Assembly (NCBI RefSeq): GCF_000718635.1
Contig: NZ_JOBF01000019.1
Location: forward strand, 1 to 64,000
DNA: 64,000 bases
From: Streptomyces varsoviensis
GTDB lineage: Bacteria > Actinomycetota > Actinomycetes > Streptomycetales > Streptomycetaceae
Reading direction: 5' to 3'
Positions 35,359-44,650 of this stretch are shown here, piece by piece. Position 1 is the stretch's first letter, and each line of letters begins with the position of its first letter. A program made the position numbers and the translations under genes. The notes beneath the pieces were generated by a model that saw nothing but the letters and a program-made list of their open reading frames with translations, did not search any database and was not told the origin of the DNA.

Positions 35359-35761
35359 CCGCGCGCTCGCGCGCCGGGACCGAGGGGCGTCCGAGAGGCC
35401 CCGTGAACTGAGTCCGTACGAGTGGTCCGAGCGCCTCCGGCATCCGCGACGGGCAGAAACGGCCTGATGGTTGCCAAGTGCGCCCGCCCGTGCAAGGCTG
35501 CCCCTCAACGGATGATCTCCACGCCCCCGACGGGCCCGGGAAGAGGAAGCGCCGCGCATTGAGCCGCCGCGCGCCCCTGGGTTGCCCCTTGATACGGGGC
35601 GTGATCGTGTTGACCGTCAAACTTTTTGGTGAGACGCTGGAAGCCCCGCGCACCTTAGCTGTTTGGCATTGAACACAGTAGTGATGGCAGACACCGCGGG
35701 TGCGAATCCCTCACGACCCACACCGCTTCGGTCGGTCACTCAGTGTGGAGGACCATCCATC
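35359..35761. other. Intergenic region acyP - small coiled-coil gene
   Basis: 403 bases without a supported gene. Less GC-rich around 35595-35690, including a TTGACC hexamer at 35610-35615 and a TTGGCA hexamer at 35663-35668 that may belong to promoters for the gene at 35762, but no convincing -10 at standard spacing. ORFs across it on either strand look accidental. Confidence 0.4.
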
Positions 35762-35968
35762 ATGGCAAAGGCGCTTCTCGGTTACGTCGGCGGCTCCGAC
35801 CCCCGAGTTCTCTCCGAGATGCGACGGCTTCAGCAGCGTGTCCAGGACCTCGAATCCGAGCTCGTCCGGATTCAGGCCGAGAACGACGCGCTGTACGCCG
35901 CCGCGCACCACGGCGACTCGCTGCTTGACAGCATCGACGTACCGCAGGCGGAGCCTGCGCTGGCCTGA
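35762..35968 (+). CDS. Small conserved coiled-coil protein (68 aa)
   Basis: 68 residues: a short N-terminus MAKALLGYVGGSDPRVLSEM, a leucine-zipper-like helix RRLQQRVQDLESELVRIQAE running to about residue 45, and an acidic tail. Unknown function; its helix suggests a homodimer. I recall it as conserved upstream of smc in Streptomyces. GGAGG lies ten bases before the ATG. Ended by a strong terminator, so it is transcribed alone. Confidence 0.85.
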   Translation: MAKALLGYVGGSDPRVLSEMRRLQQRVQDLESELVRIQAENDALYAAAHHGDSLLDSIDVPQAEPALA

Positions 35969-36025
35969 CCTCCACCCTTACCCCAGGGTCGGTCGGGCTG
36001 CAATGTCAGCCGCTTGAGAATCCGC

Positions 36026-36055
36026 AAGGGACGCTTCGGCGTCCCTTCGTTTTTT
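36026..36055 (+). terminator. Rho-independent terminator
   Basis: Perfect stem AAGGGACGC/GCGTCCCTT with a TTCG loop (36026-36047), then TTTTTT at 36050-36055; one of the few terminators in this window with a T-tract. Confidence 0.93.
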
Positions 36056-36201
36056 CGGCGGCTTCTGGCCGCCTTCCCGCCGTCTCCTCACCGTCAGATG
36101 TGCCCTGCACCATAACCGGTGAAACCGAAAAACAACCGGCGCGCCCCGCGCCCGCGCCGGGACCGGGGCTGGACCAGGGTCGGGCGGTAGAGTCCCACGG
36201 C

Positions 36202-39200
36202 GTGCATCTCAAGTCCCTGACCCTCCGAGGTTTCAAATCCTTCGCCTCGGCTACGACGCTCCGCTTCGAGCCGGGTATCACGTGCGTCGTAGGTCCCAAC
36301 GGCTCCGGCAAGTCCAATGTCGTGGACGCCCTTTCCTGGGTCATGGGCGAACAAGGGGCCAAGTCGCTGCGCGGCGGCAAGATGGAAGACGTCATCTTCG
36401 CCGGAACCACCGGACGGCCTCCGCTGGGTCGCGCCGAGGTGTCGCTGACCATCGACAACTCCGACGGCGCGCTTCCCATCGACTACACGGAAGTCACCAT
36501 CACGCGGATCATGTTCCGCAATGGCGGCAGCGAATACCAGCTCAATGGCGATACGTGCCGGCTGCTCGACATCCAGGAACTGCTCTTCGACTCCGGTATC
36601 GGCCGCGAAATGCACGTCATCGTCGGCCAGGGCCAGCTCGACTCCGTTCTGCACGCCGATCCGATGGGCCGGCGCGCCTTCATCGAGGAGGCGTCCGGAG
36701 TTCTCAAGCACCGCAAGCGCAAGGAGAAGGCGCTGCGGAAACTGGACGCGATGCAGGCCAATCTCTCACGCGTACAGGATTTGACCGACGAGTTGCGCAG
36801 ACAGCTCAAACCGCTCGGCCGCCAGGCCGCCGTCGCACGCCGGGCGGCCGTCATCCAGGCCGATCTGCGCGACACCCGGCTGCGGCTGCTCGCCGACGAC
36901 CTCGTCACCTTGCGCGAGAAACTGCGCACCGAGATCGAGGACGAGGCGGCGCTCAAGACGCGCAAGGACGCCGCCGACGCCGAGCTGAAGGCCGCGCTCC
37001 AGCGGGAGGCCGAACTGGAGGAGCGGGTGCGCACGCTCACGCCGCGGCTCCAGCGCGCCCAGCAGACCTGGCACGAGCTGTCGCAGCTCGCCGAGCGGGT
37101 CCGCGGCACCATCGGGCTGGCCGACGCGCGGGTCAAGAGCGCGACCGCCGCCCCCGGCGAGGAGCCCCGTGGCCGCGACCCCGAGGACATGGAGCGCGAG
37201 GCCGCCCGCATCCGGGAGACGGAGGCCGAGCTGGAGGCCGCGCTGGAGGCGGCGAGCCGGGCCCTGGACGACACCGTCGAGCACCGCGCCGAACTGGAGG
37301 AGAGGCTGGCGCGGGAGGAACGGCGGCTGCGGGACGTCGCCCGCGCCATCGCCGACCGCCGCGAGGGACTGGCCCGGCTGCACGGCCAGGTCAACGCGGC
37401 ACGCGGCCGGGCCGCTTCGGCACGGGCCGAGATCGACCGGATGGCGGCCGCCCGCGACGAGGCCCGGGAGCGGGCCGCCGCGGCCGAGGAGGAGTACGAG
37501 CGGCGGGCCGCCGAGGTCGGCGGGCTGGAGGCGGGCGACGCCGAACTGGCCGACGAGCACGAGCGCGCCAAGCGCGAACTCGCGGCCGCCGAGACGGCGC
37601 TGACCGAGGCGCGCACGGCGGCGGTGGCGGCCGAGCGCGACCGCGCCGCGACGGCCGCCCGGCACGAGGCGCTGGCGCTGGGCCTGCGCCGCAAGGACGG
37701 CACGGGCGCGCTCCTCGCCGCCGGCGACCGCCTGGCCGGCCTCCTCGGCCCCGCCGCCGAGCTGCTGACGGTGGCCCCCGGCTTCGAGGTTCCCGTCGCC
37801 GCCGCCCTCGGCGCCGCCGCCGATGCCCTCGCCGTACACGGCCCGGCCACCGCCGCCGACGCCCTGCGCCTCCTCCGCGAGCAGGACGCGGGGCGCGCGG
37901 CGCTGGTGGTGGGCGGCGGGGCGGGGGATGGCGCCGAGGCGGGGCAGGAATCCGCCGCCGGGGCCGGTGGTACGGACGTCTCTCCCGAGCCCGGCGGTAC
38001 GGAGACCTTTCCCGAGCCCGGCGGCGCTGGGCCCGTGCCGGCCGTAGAGCTTGTACGCGCGCCTCACGGGCTGCTGCCCGCCGTGCGGCGGCTGTTGCGG
38101 GACGTCGTCGTGGTGGGCTCGCTCGACGATGCCGAGAAGCTGATCGCGGCGCATCCCGAGCTGACGGCCGTGACCGGCGACGGGGACGTGCTCGGGGCGC
38201 ACTTCGCGCAGGGCGGGTCCGCCGGCGCGCCGAGCCTGCTGGAGGTGCAGGCGTCGGTCGACGAGGCCGCCGGGCGCCTCGCGGAGCTGGCCGTACGGTG
38301 CGAGGAGCTGGCCGGCGCGGAGCGGGAGGCGGGCGAGCGGCGGGCGCGCTGGGCGGCGCGGGCCGAGGAGCTGGGGGCCCGGCGTACCGCCGCGGACCGG
38401 GAGAAGTCGCAGGTCGCGCAGGTGCTCGGGCAGCTCGGCGGGCAGGCGCGGGCGGCCGCGGGGGAGGCCGAGCGGCTGGCGGCGTCGACGGCGCGGGCCG
38501 AGGAGGCGCTGGCCGGGGCGACCGCCGAGGCGGAGGAGCTGGCCGAGCGGCTGGCCGTCGCGGAGGAGGCCGCCGCTGCCGGGGACGGTGGCGCCGAGGA
38601 GCCGGACACGTCCGTACGGGACCGGCTCGCCGCGGACGGGGCCAATGCCCGGCAGACCGAGATGGAGGCGCGGCTCCAGGTCCGTACGCATGAGGAGCGC
38701 GTGAAGGGGCTCGCGGGGCGGGCGGACGCGCTGGACCGGGGGGCGCGCGCCGAGCGTGAGGCGCGGGCGCGTGCGGAGCGGCGCCGGGCGCGGCTGCGGC
38801 ACGAGGCGACGGTGGCGGCGGCCGTCGCGGCGGGCGCCCGCCAACTCCTGGCACACGTCGAGGTGTCGCTCGTACGGGCCGACGAGGAGCGGCGCGCCGC
38901 CGAACAGGCGAAGGCCGGGCACGAGCAGGAGCTGATCGCCGAGCGCAATCGGGGGCGCGAACTCTCCTCCGAACTGGACAAACTGACCGACTCGGTGCAC
39001 CGCGGCGAGGTGCTGGGCGCGGAGAAACGGCTGCGCGTCGAGCAGTTGGAGGCCAAGGCGCTGGAGGAGCTGGGCGTCGAGCCCGCCGCGCTGGTCGGCG
39101 AGTACGGTCCCGACCAGCCCGTACCGCCCTCGCCCCCGGCCGAGGGGGAGGAGCTGCCGGCGGACCCGGAGCACCCGCGCAACCAGCCGGTGCCCTATGT

Positions 39201-39846
39201 GCGCGCCGAGCAGGAGAAGCGGCTGAAGGCCGCCGAACGGGCGTACCAGCAACTGGGCAAGGTGAATCCGCTCGCCCTGGAGGAGTTCGCGGCGCTGGAG
39301 GAGAGGCACAACTTCCTGAGCGAGCAGCTTGAAGACTTGAAGAAGACCCGGGCCGACCTCCTCCAAGTGATCAAGGAGGTCGACGTGCGCGTGGAGCAGG
39401 TCTTCACCGAGGCGTACCGCGACACGGCGCGGGAGTTCGAGGGCGTCTTCTCGCGGCTGTTCCCCGGCGGCGAGGGACGGCTGGTGCTGACCGATCCGGA
39501 CGACATGCTGGGCACCGGCGTGGACGTGGAGGCGCGCCCGCCGGGCAAGAAGGTCAAGCGGCTGTCGCTGCTGTCCGGCGGCGAGCGGTCGCTGACGGCG
39601 GTGGCGCTGCTGGTGTCGATCTTCAAGGCGCGGCCGAGCCCGTTCTATGTGATGGACGAGGTCGAGGCGGCCCTGGACGACACCAATCTGCAGCGGCTGA
39701 TCGGGATCATGGCGGAGCTCCAGGAGAGCTCCCAGCTCATCGTGATCACGCACCAGAAGCGCACGATGGAGGTCGCCGACGCGCTGTACGGCGTGTCGAT
39801 GCAGGGCGACGGCGTCTCCAAGGTGATCAGCCAGCGGCTGCGCTGA
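36202..39846 (+). CDS. smc: Chromosome segregation protein SMC
   Basis: Structural maintenance of chromosomes ATPase, 1214 residues, acting with ScpA/ScpB in condensation and segregation. Walker A GPNGSGKSN at 31-39, coiled coil about 165-500, hinge about 510-680, second coiled coil about 690-1040, ABC signature LSGGERSLTAVALL near 1124 and Walker B FYVMDEVEAALDD near 1148-1160. The coiled coils are Ala/Arg/Glu-rich. Inside the hinge is a Gly/Pro/Glu insert with repeats of the type PEPGGT (around nt 37915-38040). GTG at 36202 gives the standard start VHLKSLTLRGFKSFA; the 34-codon extension upstream is not conserved. Confidence 0.96.
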   Translation: MHLKSLTLRGFKSFASATTLRFEPGITCVVGPNGSGKSNVVDALSWVMGEQGAKSLRGGKMEDVIFAGTTGRPPLGRAEVSLTIDNSDGALPIDYTEVTITRIMFRNGGSEYQLNGDTCRLLDIQELLFDSGIGREMHVIVGQGQLDSVLHADPMGRRAFIEEASGVLKHRKRKEKALRKLDAMQANLSRVQDLTDELRRQLKPLGRQAAVARRAAVIQADLRDTRLRLLADDLVTLREKLRTEIEDEAALKTRKDAADAELKAALQREAELEERVRTLTPRLQRAQQTWHELSQLAERVRGTIGLADARVKSATAAPGEEPRGRDPEDMEREAARIRETEAELEAALEAASRALDDTVEHRAELEERLAREERRLRDVARAIADRREGLARLHGQVNAARGRAASARAEIDRMAAARDEARERAAAAEEEYERRAAEVGGLEAGDAELADEHERAKRELAAAETALTEARTAAVAAERDRAATAARHEALALGLRRKDGTGALLAAGDRLAGLLGPAAELLTVAPGFEVPVAAALGAAADALAVHGPATAADALRLLREQDAGRAALVVGGGAGDGAEAGQESAAGAGGTDVSPEPGGTETFPEPGGAGPVPAVELVRAPHGLLPAVRRLLRDVVVVGSLDDAEKLIAAHPELTAVTGDGDVLGAHFAQGGSAGAPSLLEVQASVDEAAGRLAELAVRCEELAGAEREAGERRARWAARAEELGARRTAADREKSQVAQVLGQLGGQARAAAGEAERLAASTARAEEALAGATAEAEELAERLAVAEEAAAAGDGGAEEPDTSVRDRLAADGANARQTEMEARLQVRTHEERVKGLAGRADALDRGARAEREARARAERRRARLRHEATVAAAVAAGARQLLAHVEVSLVRADEERRAAEQAKAGHEQELIAERNRGRELSSELDKLTDSVHRGEVLGAEKRLRVEQLEAKALEELGVEPAALVGEYGPDQPVPPSPPAEGEELPADPEHPRNQPVPYVRAEQEKRLKAAERAYQQLGKVNPLALEEFAALEERHNFLSEQLEDLKKTRADLLQVIKEVDVRVEQVFTEAYRDTAREFEGVFSRLFPGGEGRLVLTDPDDMLGTGVDVEARPPGKKVKRLSLLSGGERSLTAVALLVSIFKARPSPFYVMDEVEAALDDTNLQRLIGIMAELQESSQLIVITHQKRTMEVADALYGVSMQGDGVSKVISQRLR

Positions 39847-39939
39847 CCGCCGCCCGCTGCTCCGGCGATCCACCCGCATGTGTTCAAGGCTTGAAGTCTA
39901 AAGGGAGAAGTTTCTGGAAAAAATCTTGGTTACGACCTA

Positions 39940-39967
39940 TTGACTTCGAGACTTGAAGGCATAGGGT
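39940..39967 (+). promoter_or_regulatory. Candidate promoter of glcP
   Basis: TTGACT (39940-39945) and TAGGGT (39962-39967) separated by 16 bases, in an AT-richer stretch upstream of the sugar permease. A CTTGAAGTC upstream (39889-39897) faces GACTTCGAG (39942-39950), which could be an operator overlapping the -35. Confidence 0.4.
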
Positions 39968-40074
39968 CTGCAACGTTGCTTATACCGCCAAGTGGTGGCT
40001 TTCGGGAAGTTATGCCCCACTGGAAGGTCCAGCCCCCTACGCCCGGCAACGCCGCCGGGCCACAGGAGTACACG

Positions 40075-41493
40075 TTGACCAGCACCGCGAGCGCACAGGT
40101 TCCGGAGGGCCGCGGAGCCCAGCCGGACCATCTCGGCCATGTCATCTTCATCACCGCGGCGGCGGCGATGGGCGGCTTCCTCTTCGGCTACGACAGCTCC
40201 GTGATCAACGGTGCGGTCGAGGGCATTCGCGGCAAATACCACATCGGCTCCGGCGAACTCGCGCAGGTCATCGCCATCGCGCTGATCGGCTGCGCGATCG
40301 GCGCCGCCACCGCCGGCCGCATCGCGGACCGCATCGGCCGCATCCGCGTCATGCAGATCTCCGCGGTGCTCTTCACCGTCAGCGCGGTCGGCTCGGCGCT
40401 CCCCTTCGCCCTGTGGGACCTGGCGTTCTGGCGGGTGCTCGGCGGCATCGCGATCGGCATGGCCTCGGTCATCGGCCCGGCCTACATCGCCGAGGTCTCG
40501 CCGCCCGCCTACCGCGGCCGCCTCGGCTCCTTCCAGCAGGCCGCGATCGTCGTCGGCATCGCCGTCTCGCAGCTCGTCAACTGGGGCATCCTCAACCTCG
40601 CCGACGGCGACCAGCGCGGCAAGCTCATCGGCCTGGAGGCATGGCAGGTCATGCTGGGCGTGATGGTCGTGCCGGCCGTCCTGTACGGGCTGCTGTCCTT
40701 CGCCATCCCGGAGTCGCCGCGCTTCCTGATCTCCGCCGGCAAGATCGGCAAGGCCAAGGCCGTGCTCGCCGACGTCGAGGGCGGCGGCGTCGACCTCGAC
40801 ACGCGTGTCGCCGAGATCGAGCAGGCGATGCGCAGCGAGCACAAGTCGACCTTCAAGGACCTGCTGGGCGGCCGCGCGGGCTTCCTGCCGATCGTCTGGA
40901 TCGGCATCGGCCTCTCGATCTTCCAGCAGCTCGTCGGCATCAACGTGGCCTTCTACTACTCGGCCACGCTGTGGCAGTCGGTGGGCATCGACCCGAGCGC
41001 CTCGTTCTTCTACTCCTTCACCACGTCGATCATCAACATCATCGGCACCGTCATCGCGATGATCTTCGTCGACCGGATCGGCCGCCGGCCACTCGCACTG
41101 ATCGGCTCGACGGGCATGGTGATCGGCCTCGCCCTGGAGGCATGGGCCTTCTCGGCCAAGACCGCCGGCGGCACCCTGCCCCACGCCCAGGGCGTCGTCG
41201 CCCTCATCGCGGCCCACTGCTTCGTGCTCTTCTTCGCCCTCTCCTGGGGCGTGGTCGTCTGGGTCTTCCTCGGCGAGATGTTCCCGAACCGCATCCGCGC
41301 CGCCGCGCTGGGCGTCGCCGCCTCCGCCCAGTGGATCGCCAACTGGGCCATCACCGCGAGCTTCCCGAGCCTGTCGGACTGGAACCTCTCGGCGACGTAC
41401 ATCATCTACATGGCCTTCGCCCTGCTCTCGATCCCCTTCGTGCTCAAGTTCGTGAAGGAGACCAAGGGCAAGGCGTTGGAGGAGATGGGCTGA
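40075..41493 (+). CDS. glcP: MFS sugar transporter, glucose permease GlcP type
   Basis: Major facilitator sugar porter with 12 predicted transmembrane helices, 472 residues. Family motifs: GGFLFGYDSSVINGAVEGI in TM1, GRIADRIGRIRVM (loop 2-3), PESPRFLIS after TM6, GIGLSIFQQLVGINVAFYYS in TM7, RIGRRPL (loop 8-9). At this locus (after smc) S. coelicolor has its glucose permease glcP1, so glucose/H+ symport is likely; that link is recalled synteny. The TTG at 40075, with AGGAG seven bases upstream, gives the family N-terminus; the frame is open to 39940. Confidence 0.92.
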   Translation: MTSTASAQVPEGRGAQPDHLGHVIFITAAAAMGGFLFGYDSSVINGAVEGIRGKYHIGSGELAQVIAIALIGCAIGAATAGRIADRIGRIRVMQISAVLFTVSAVGSALPFALWDLAFWRVLGGIAIGMASVIGPAYIAEVSPPAYRGRLGSFQQAAIVVGIAVSQLVNWGILNLADGDQRGKLIGLEAWQVMLGVMVVPAVLYGLLSFAIPESPRFLISAGKIGKAKAVLADVEGGGVDLDTRVAEIEQAMRSEHKSTFKDLLGGRAGFLPIVWIGIGLSIFQQLVGINVAFYYSATLWQSVGIDPSASFFYSFTTSIINIIGTVIAMIFVDRIGRRPLALIGSTGMVIGLALEAWAFSAKTAGGTLPHAQGVVALIAAHCFVLFFALSWGVVVWVFLGEMFPNRIRAAALGVAASAQWIANWAITASFPSLSDWNLSATYIIYMAFALLSIPFVLKFVKETKGKALEEMG

Positions 41494-41541
41494 CCAACCC
41501 CGCCCTTGCCCGTCTCCTCGCGTTCGGTCGCTGCCCCGGCT

Positions 41542-41573
41542 CGGCTCCGGAAGCCCTTCGGCTCCGGAAGCCC
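41542..41573. repeat. Short 17-base-period tandem repeat after glcP
   Basis: CGGCTCCGGAAGCCC occurs at 41542-41556 and again at 41559-41573. It lies between convergent glcP and the flavin oxidoreductase gene; no clear function. Confidence 0.7.
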
Positions 41574-41626
41574 CTGAGCCGGGGCAGCGCCCGTTCCGCG
41601 GCTCGGTCCTCGGACGAGTCCCCGAG

Positions 41627-42616
41627 TCAGTCCTTGAGCCGCGGCAGCACCTGCTCCGCGAACAGCCGCAGGCTCCGCCAGCCCTCCTCGACCGGCATCC
41701 CGCCGCACAGCGGATGCAGCACCAGCCCCGGCCCGTCGTCGCCGCTCTCGCGCGCCAGCGCCACGCACTCCTCGGGCGTGACGATCCGGTAGACGCCCTC
41801 GCCGCGCAGCCCCTCGACATCCTCGGCGGCGGACCGCACCGCGGAGCGGATGTCCGACGACTGCCAGGACGCGTACGTACGGGCCTCGTGCAGCAGATGC
41901 GCGCCGTGCTCCGCCCACGCCCGGTCCACGTCCTCGGCGATGTGCAGCAGCGGGGTCTCGGCCGCCGGCATCAGCACCCAGCCCTCGGTCCCGTACTCCG
42001 CGCACCGCTCCTTGTAGTACGCCTCCAGCTCCGGCAGGTGCGCGCTCGGGAACAGCGGCAGCCCGAGCCGGGCCGCCCGCCGCGCCGCCGGCTTGGAGGC
42101 GCCGCCGACCAGCAGCAGCGGATGCGGCCGCGTGTACGGGCGCGGGGTCACCCGCACCGTGCGCCCCCGGTACGAGAAGGGCTCGCCCGTCCACGCCGCG
42201 AGCAGCGTCTCCAGCGCGTCGTCCTGGAGCCGGCCCCGGTTCTCCCAGGAGCGGCCGTGGGCGGCGTACTCCTCGGGGCGGTAGCCGATCCCGGCGACCG
42301 TCACCAGCCGGCCGCCGCTCAGCAGGTCCAGGACGGCTATGTCCTCGGCGAGCCGCAGCGGGTCGTACAGCGGGGTGACGATCGCGCAGAGCGTCACGGC
42401 GATCCGGCGGGTGGCGCCCAGCACCGCGCCCGCGAACGCGATCGGCGAGGGCATCCAGCCGTTGTCCGTGCCGTGGTGCTCCTCCGTCTGCACGGTGGTG
42501 ATGCCGTGCTCATCGGCGTACGCGGCCATCTCGACGGCGGCGCGGTAGCGCTCGGAGAGGCTCTCCGGAGTGGCGGCGGGATCGACGAGATTGAACCGAA
42601 CGACCGTGGTGGGCAT
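41627..42616 (-). CDS. LLM-class flavin-dependent oxidoreductase
   Basis: Bacterial luciferase-like monooxygenase, TIM barrel, 329 residues, using FMN or F420 as cofactor. Seen: the N-terminal strand TTVVRFNLVDPAATPE, EEHHGTDNGWMPSPIAFAGA, LDLLSGGRLVTVAGIGYRPEE and PHPLLLVGGASKPAARRAARLG. Substrate unknown. Because cofC in this window supplies F420, an F420-dependent role is conceivable but not shown. ATG at 42616. It lies between glcP (convergent) and an NCS1 permease gene upstream on the same strand. Confidence 0.9.
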   Translation of the reverse strand: MPTTVVRFNLVDPAATPESLSERYRAAVEMAAYADEHGITTVQTEEHHGTDNGWMPSPIAFAGAVLGATRRIAVTLCAIVTPLYDPLRLAEDIAVLDLLSGGRLVTVAGIGYRPEEYAAHGRSWENRGRLQDDALETLLAAWTGEPFSYRGRTVRVTPRPYTRPHPLLLVGGASKPAARRAARLGLPLFPSAHLPELEAYYKERCAEYGTEGWVLMPAAETPLLHIAEDVDRAWAEHGAHLLHEARTYASWQSSDIRSAVRSAAEDVEGLRGEGVYRIVTPEECVALARESGDDGPGLVLHPLCGGMPVEEGWRSLRLFAEQVLPRLKD

Positions 42617-42774
42617 GGCAGACGTCCCCTTCGCCGTGGGTGGCAGAAGGGGACGCTAGCCGAGACCTGATCAATTGAACAGAGCGCCTGTGGACGTCCG
42701 TTCGGCGGCTCGGGAGGGGACTGTCATGGCTCGGGCCGGGGCCTTCGGGCCCTTCTGAGCCTTTGGGTGGGCGG

Positions 42775-44265
42775 TCAGGCCGGGACCTTCGTGCGGGGCG
42801 TGGGCTCCCGCCCGGTCTCCGCCGCGCCTTCCCGTGGCTTCGGGAGGGCCAGCGAGAGCACCGCGGCGATCACGATCGTCGTCGCCCAGCCGAGGCCGTG
42901 CTCCCCGATCCAGGTGGTGGCCAGCGGGCCGGTGAACCAGTCGACCTTGGTGAAGCACAGCCCCGCGACCAGCGCCACGAACCACGCCGTCATCGCCTGC
43001 CAGCAGAAGCCGCCCGCGTACCAGTAGCGGCTGGTGCGGCCGGTGTCCATCAGCGCGTCCGGGTCGTACCGCAGCGAGCGGCCCCGGCGGCGCGCCATGT
43101 CGACGGCGTAGACGCCGATCCACGCGGAGAAGGAGACGGCGAGCAGGGTCAGGAAGGCGATGAAGGAGCCCAGGAAGCTTTTCGCCACCAGCATCAGCAG
43201 CAGTCCGCCGACCAGGGAGATGATCGCGTTGATCGACACGGCCATGGCGCGCGGCAGCTTGACGCCCATGGTCTGCGCCGTGAAGCCGGCCGAGTACATC
43301 GACAGGCTGTTGATCAGCAGCATGCCCACCAGCGCGGTGATCAGGTACGGCACCGCGATCCAGGTCGGCAGGATGTCGCCGAGGAAGGAGACGGGGTCCG
43401 GGGCGGAGGCGAGGTCCGGGGTGGCGACGGCCATGACGGCGCCCATCAGCACCATCGGCGCCATGACCAGGCCCGCGCCCGAGACCGTAACGCCGACGAT
43501 CTTCCTGCCCGAGGCGGCGTGCGGCAGGTAGCGGGCGAAGTCGGGGCCGGTGGGCACCCAACTGATGCCGCCCGCGGCGATGGTACCGACGCCCGCGATC
43601 ATCATGGCGGTGGTGCCCGCGGGCTTGGAGAAGACGTCGCTCCAGGCCATGTTGGCGATCAGGTAGACCAGCACGAGCACGCTGAAGATGCCGAAGAGAT
43701 ACGTCGACCACTTGTTGCACACGTTGAGCGCCTTGCGGCCCATGCCGCTCACCAGGAAGGTGCAGGCGACGAAGGCGACGAGCGTGATGACGATCAGCGC
43801 GGTGTTGCTCTTGACGCCGAAGAGCAGGTCCAGGACGGTCAGCACGGCGTATGCGCCGGTGACCGCGTTGATGGTCTCCCAGCCGAAGCGGGCCACCCAC
43901 AGGATCGCGCCCGGGAAGTAGTTGCCGCGGACGCCGAAGGCGGCGCGGGAGAGCAGCGCGCCCGGCGCGCCGCCCCACTTCCCGGACACCGACAACACGC
44001 CCACCATGCCGAACGACACGACGGCGGCGCACACGGCGACGACCAGCACCTGCCAGAAGTTCAACTTGTTGAAGACCACCAGGGACGCGCCCATGGTGAG
44101 CAGCAGCACGCTGATGTTGGCGGCGACCCACGTCGGGAAGAGCTCGCGGACTCTTCCGTGGCGCTCGTGGTCCGGCACGGGCTCGATGCCGCGGACTTCG
44201 ATGGCGCCTTCGAAATCGGCGTGGGCCGCGGTGGCCGCTGAGGCCGTGTTGGACGCTGTGTCCAT
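42775..44265 (-). CDS. NCS1-family nucleobase/cytosine permease
   Basis: Inner-membrane symporter of the NCS1 family (cytosine, purines, uracil, allantoin, thiamine), about 496 residues with 12 helices. Characteristic: LFPTWVAANISVLLLTMGAS in TM1, RAAFGVRGNYFPGAILWVAR (TM3), GWETINAV, PTGPDFARYLP (TM6-7 loop). The exact substrate is not readable. ATG at 44265 has GGAG nine bases upstream; an earlier ATG at 44283 is less well placed. Transcribed divergently from ftsY. Confidence 0.9.
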   Translation of the reverse strand: MDTASNTASAATAAHADFEGAIEVRGIEPVPDHERHGRVRELFPTWVAANISVLLLTMGASLVVFNKLNFWQVLVVAVCAAVVSFGMVGVLSVSGKWGGAPGALLSRAAFGVRGNYFPGAILWVARFGWETINAVTGAYAVLTVLDLLFGVKSNTALIVITLVAFVACTFLVSGMGRKALNVCNKWSTYLFGIFSVLVLVYLIANMAWSDVFSKPAGTTAMMIAGVGTIAAGGISWVPTGPDFARYLPHAASGRKIVGVTVSGAGLVMAPMVLMGAVMAVATPDLASAPDPVSFLGDILPTWIAVPYLITALVGMLLINSLSMYSAGFTAQTMGVKLPRAMAVSINAIISLVGGLLLMLVAKSFLGSFIAFLTLLAVSFSAWIGVYAVDMARRRGRSLRYDPDALMDTGRTSRYWYAGGFCWQAMTAWFVALVAGLCFTKVDWFTGPLATTWIGEHGLGWATTIVIAAVLSLALPKPREGAAETGREPTPRTKVPA

Positions 44266-44650
44266 AGGTCGAACTCCGTGCATGTCATGCAGTGGCGAGG
44301 TGCCTGGTCAGCGGGGGGACGATGGGACTCTACGCGCGTTGCATCGTGCCACACCATCGTAGTTTGCTCCAACTTTGGCCAATTGGCCGCTTTGGTCCTC
44401 TACCCAGCCGGGCCCCGGGTCAGACCGGGACGGATGCCGCAGCAGGGCGGGAGCGCCGTCGCGCCCGAGGGCGCGCTGCCGCCGGTGGGTGACGTTGGAG
44501 GTTCCCACGAGCGAGTACGCGGCCGGCCGCCGTAGCCGGGCGGCCGCCCGCTCGACGGGGTACGCCCCGGTCCCCGCGCACCGGTCGTTACGCGCCGTCC
44601 CGTGCGCGGCCCGGCCGAGAACTCCGGACGTGGCCGATACTGGGTCCGTT
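44266..44650. other. Divergent intergenic region, NCS1 permease / ftsY
   Basis: 385 bases without a gene. The section 44340-44400 is relatively AT-rich and holds the perfect palindrome GGCCAATTGGCC at 44377-44388, about 112 bases upstream of the permease start; it could be an operator for that gene. The frame that runs through from 44375 into ftsY lacks coding character before 44651. Confidence 0.45.

Noticed and set aside
36766..39879. A long minus-strand frame opposite smc, and similar ones opposite recG (25755-28700), leuC (12007-13428) and rnc-mutM (32073-35030)
   Set aside because: All are antisense to firmly assigned genes and their translations are low-complexity.
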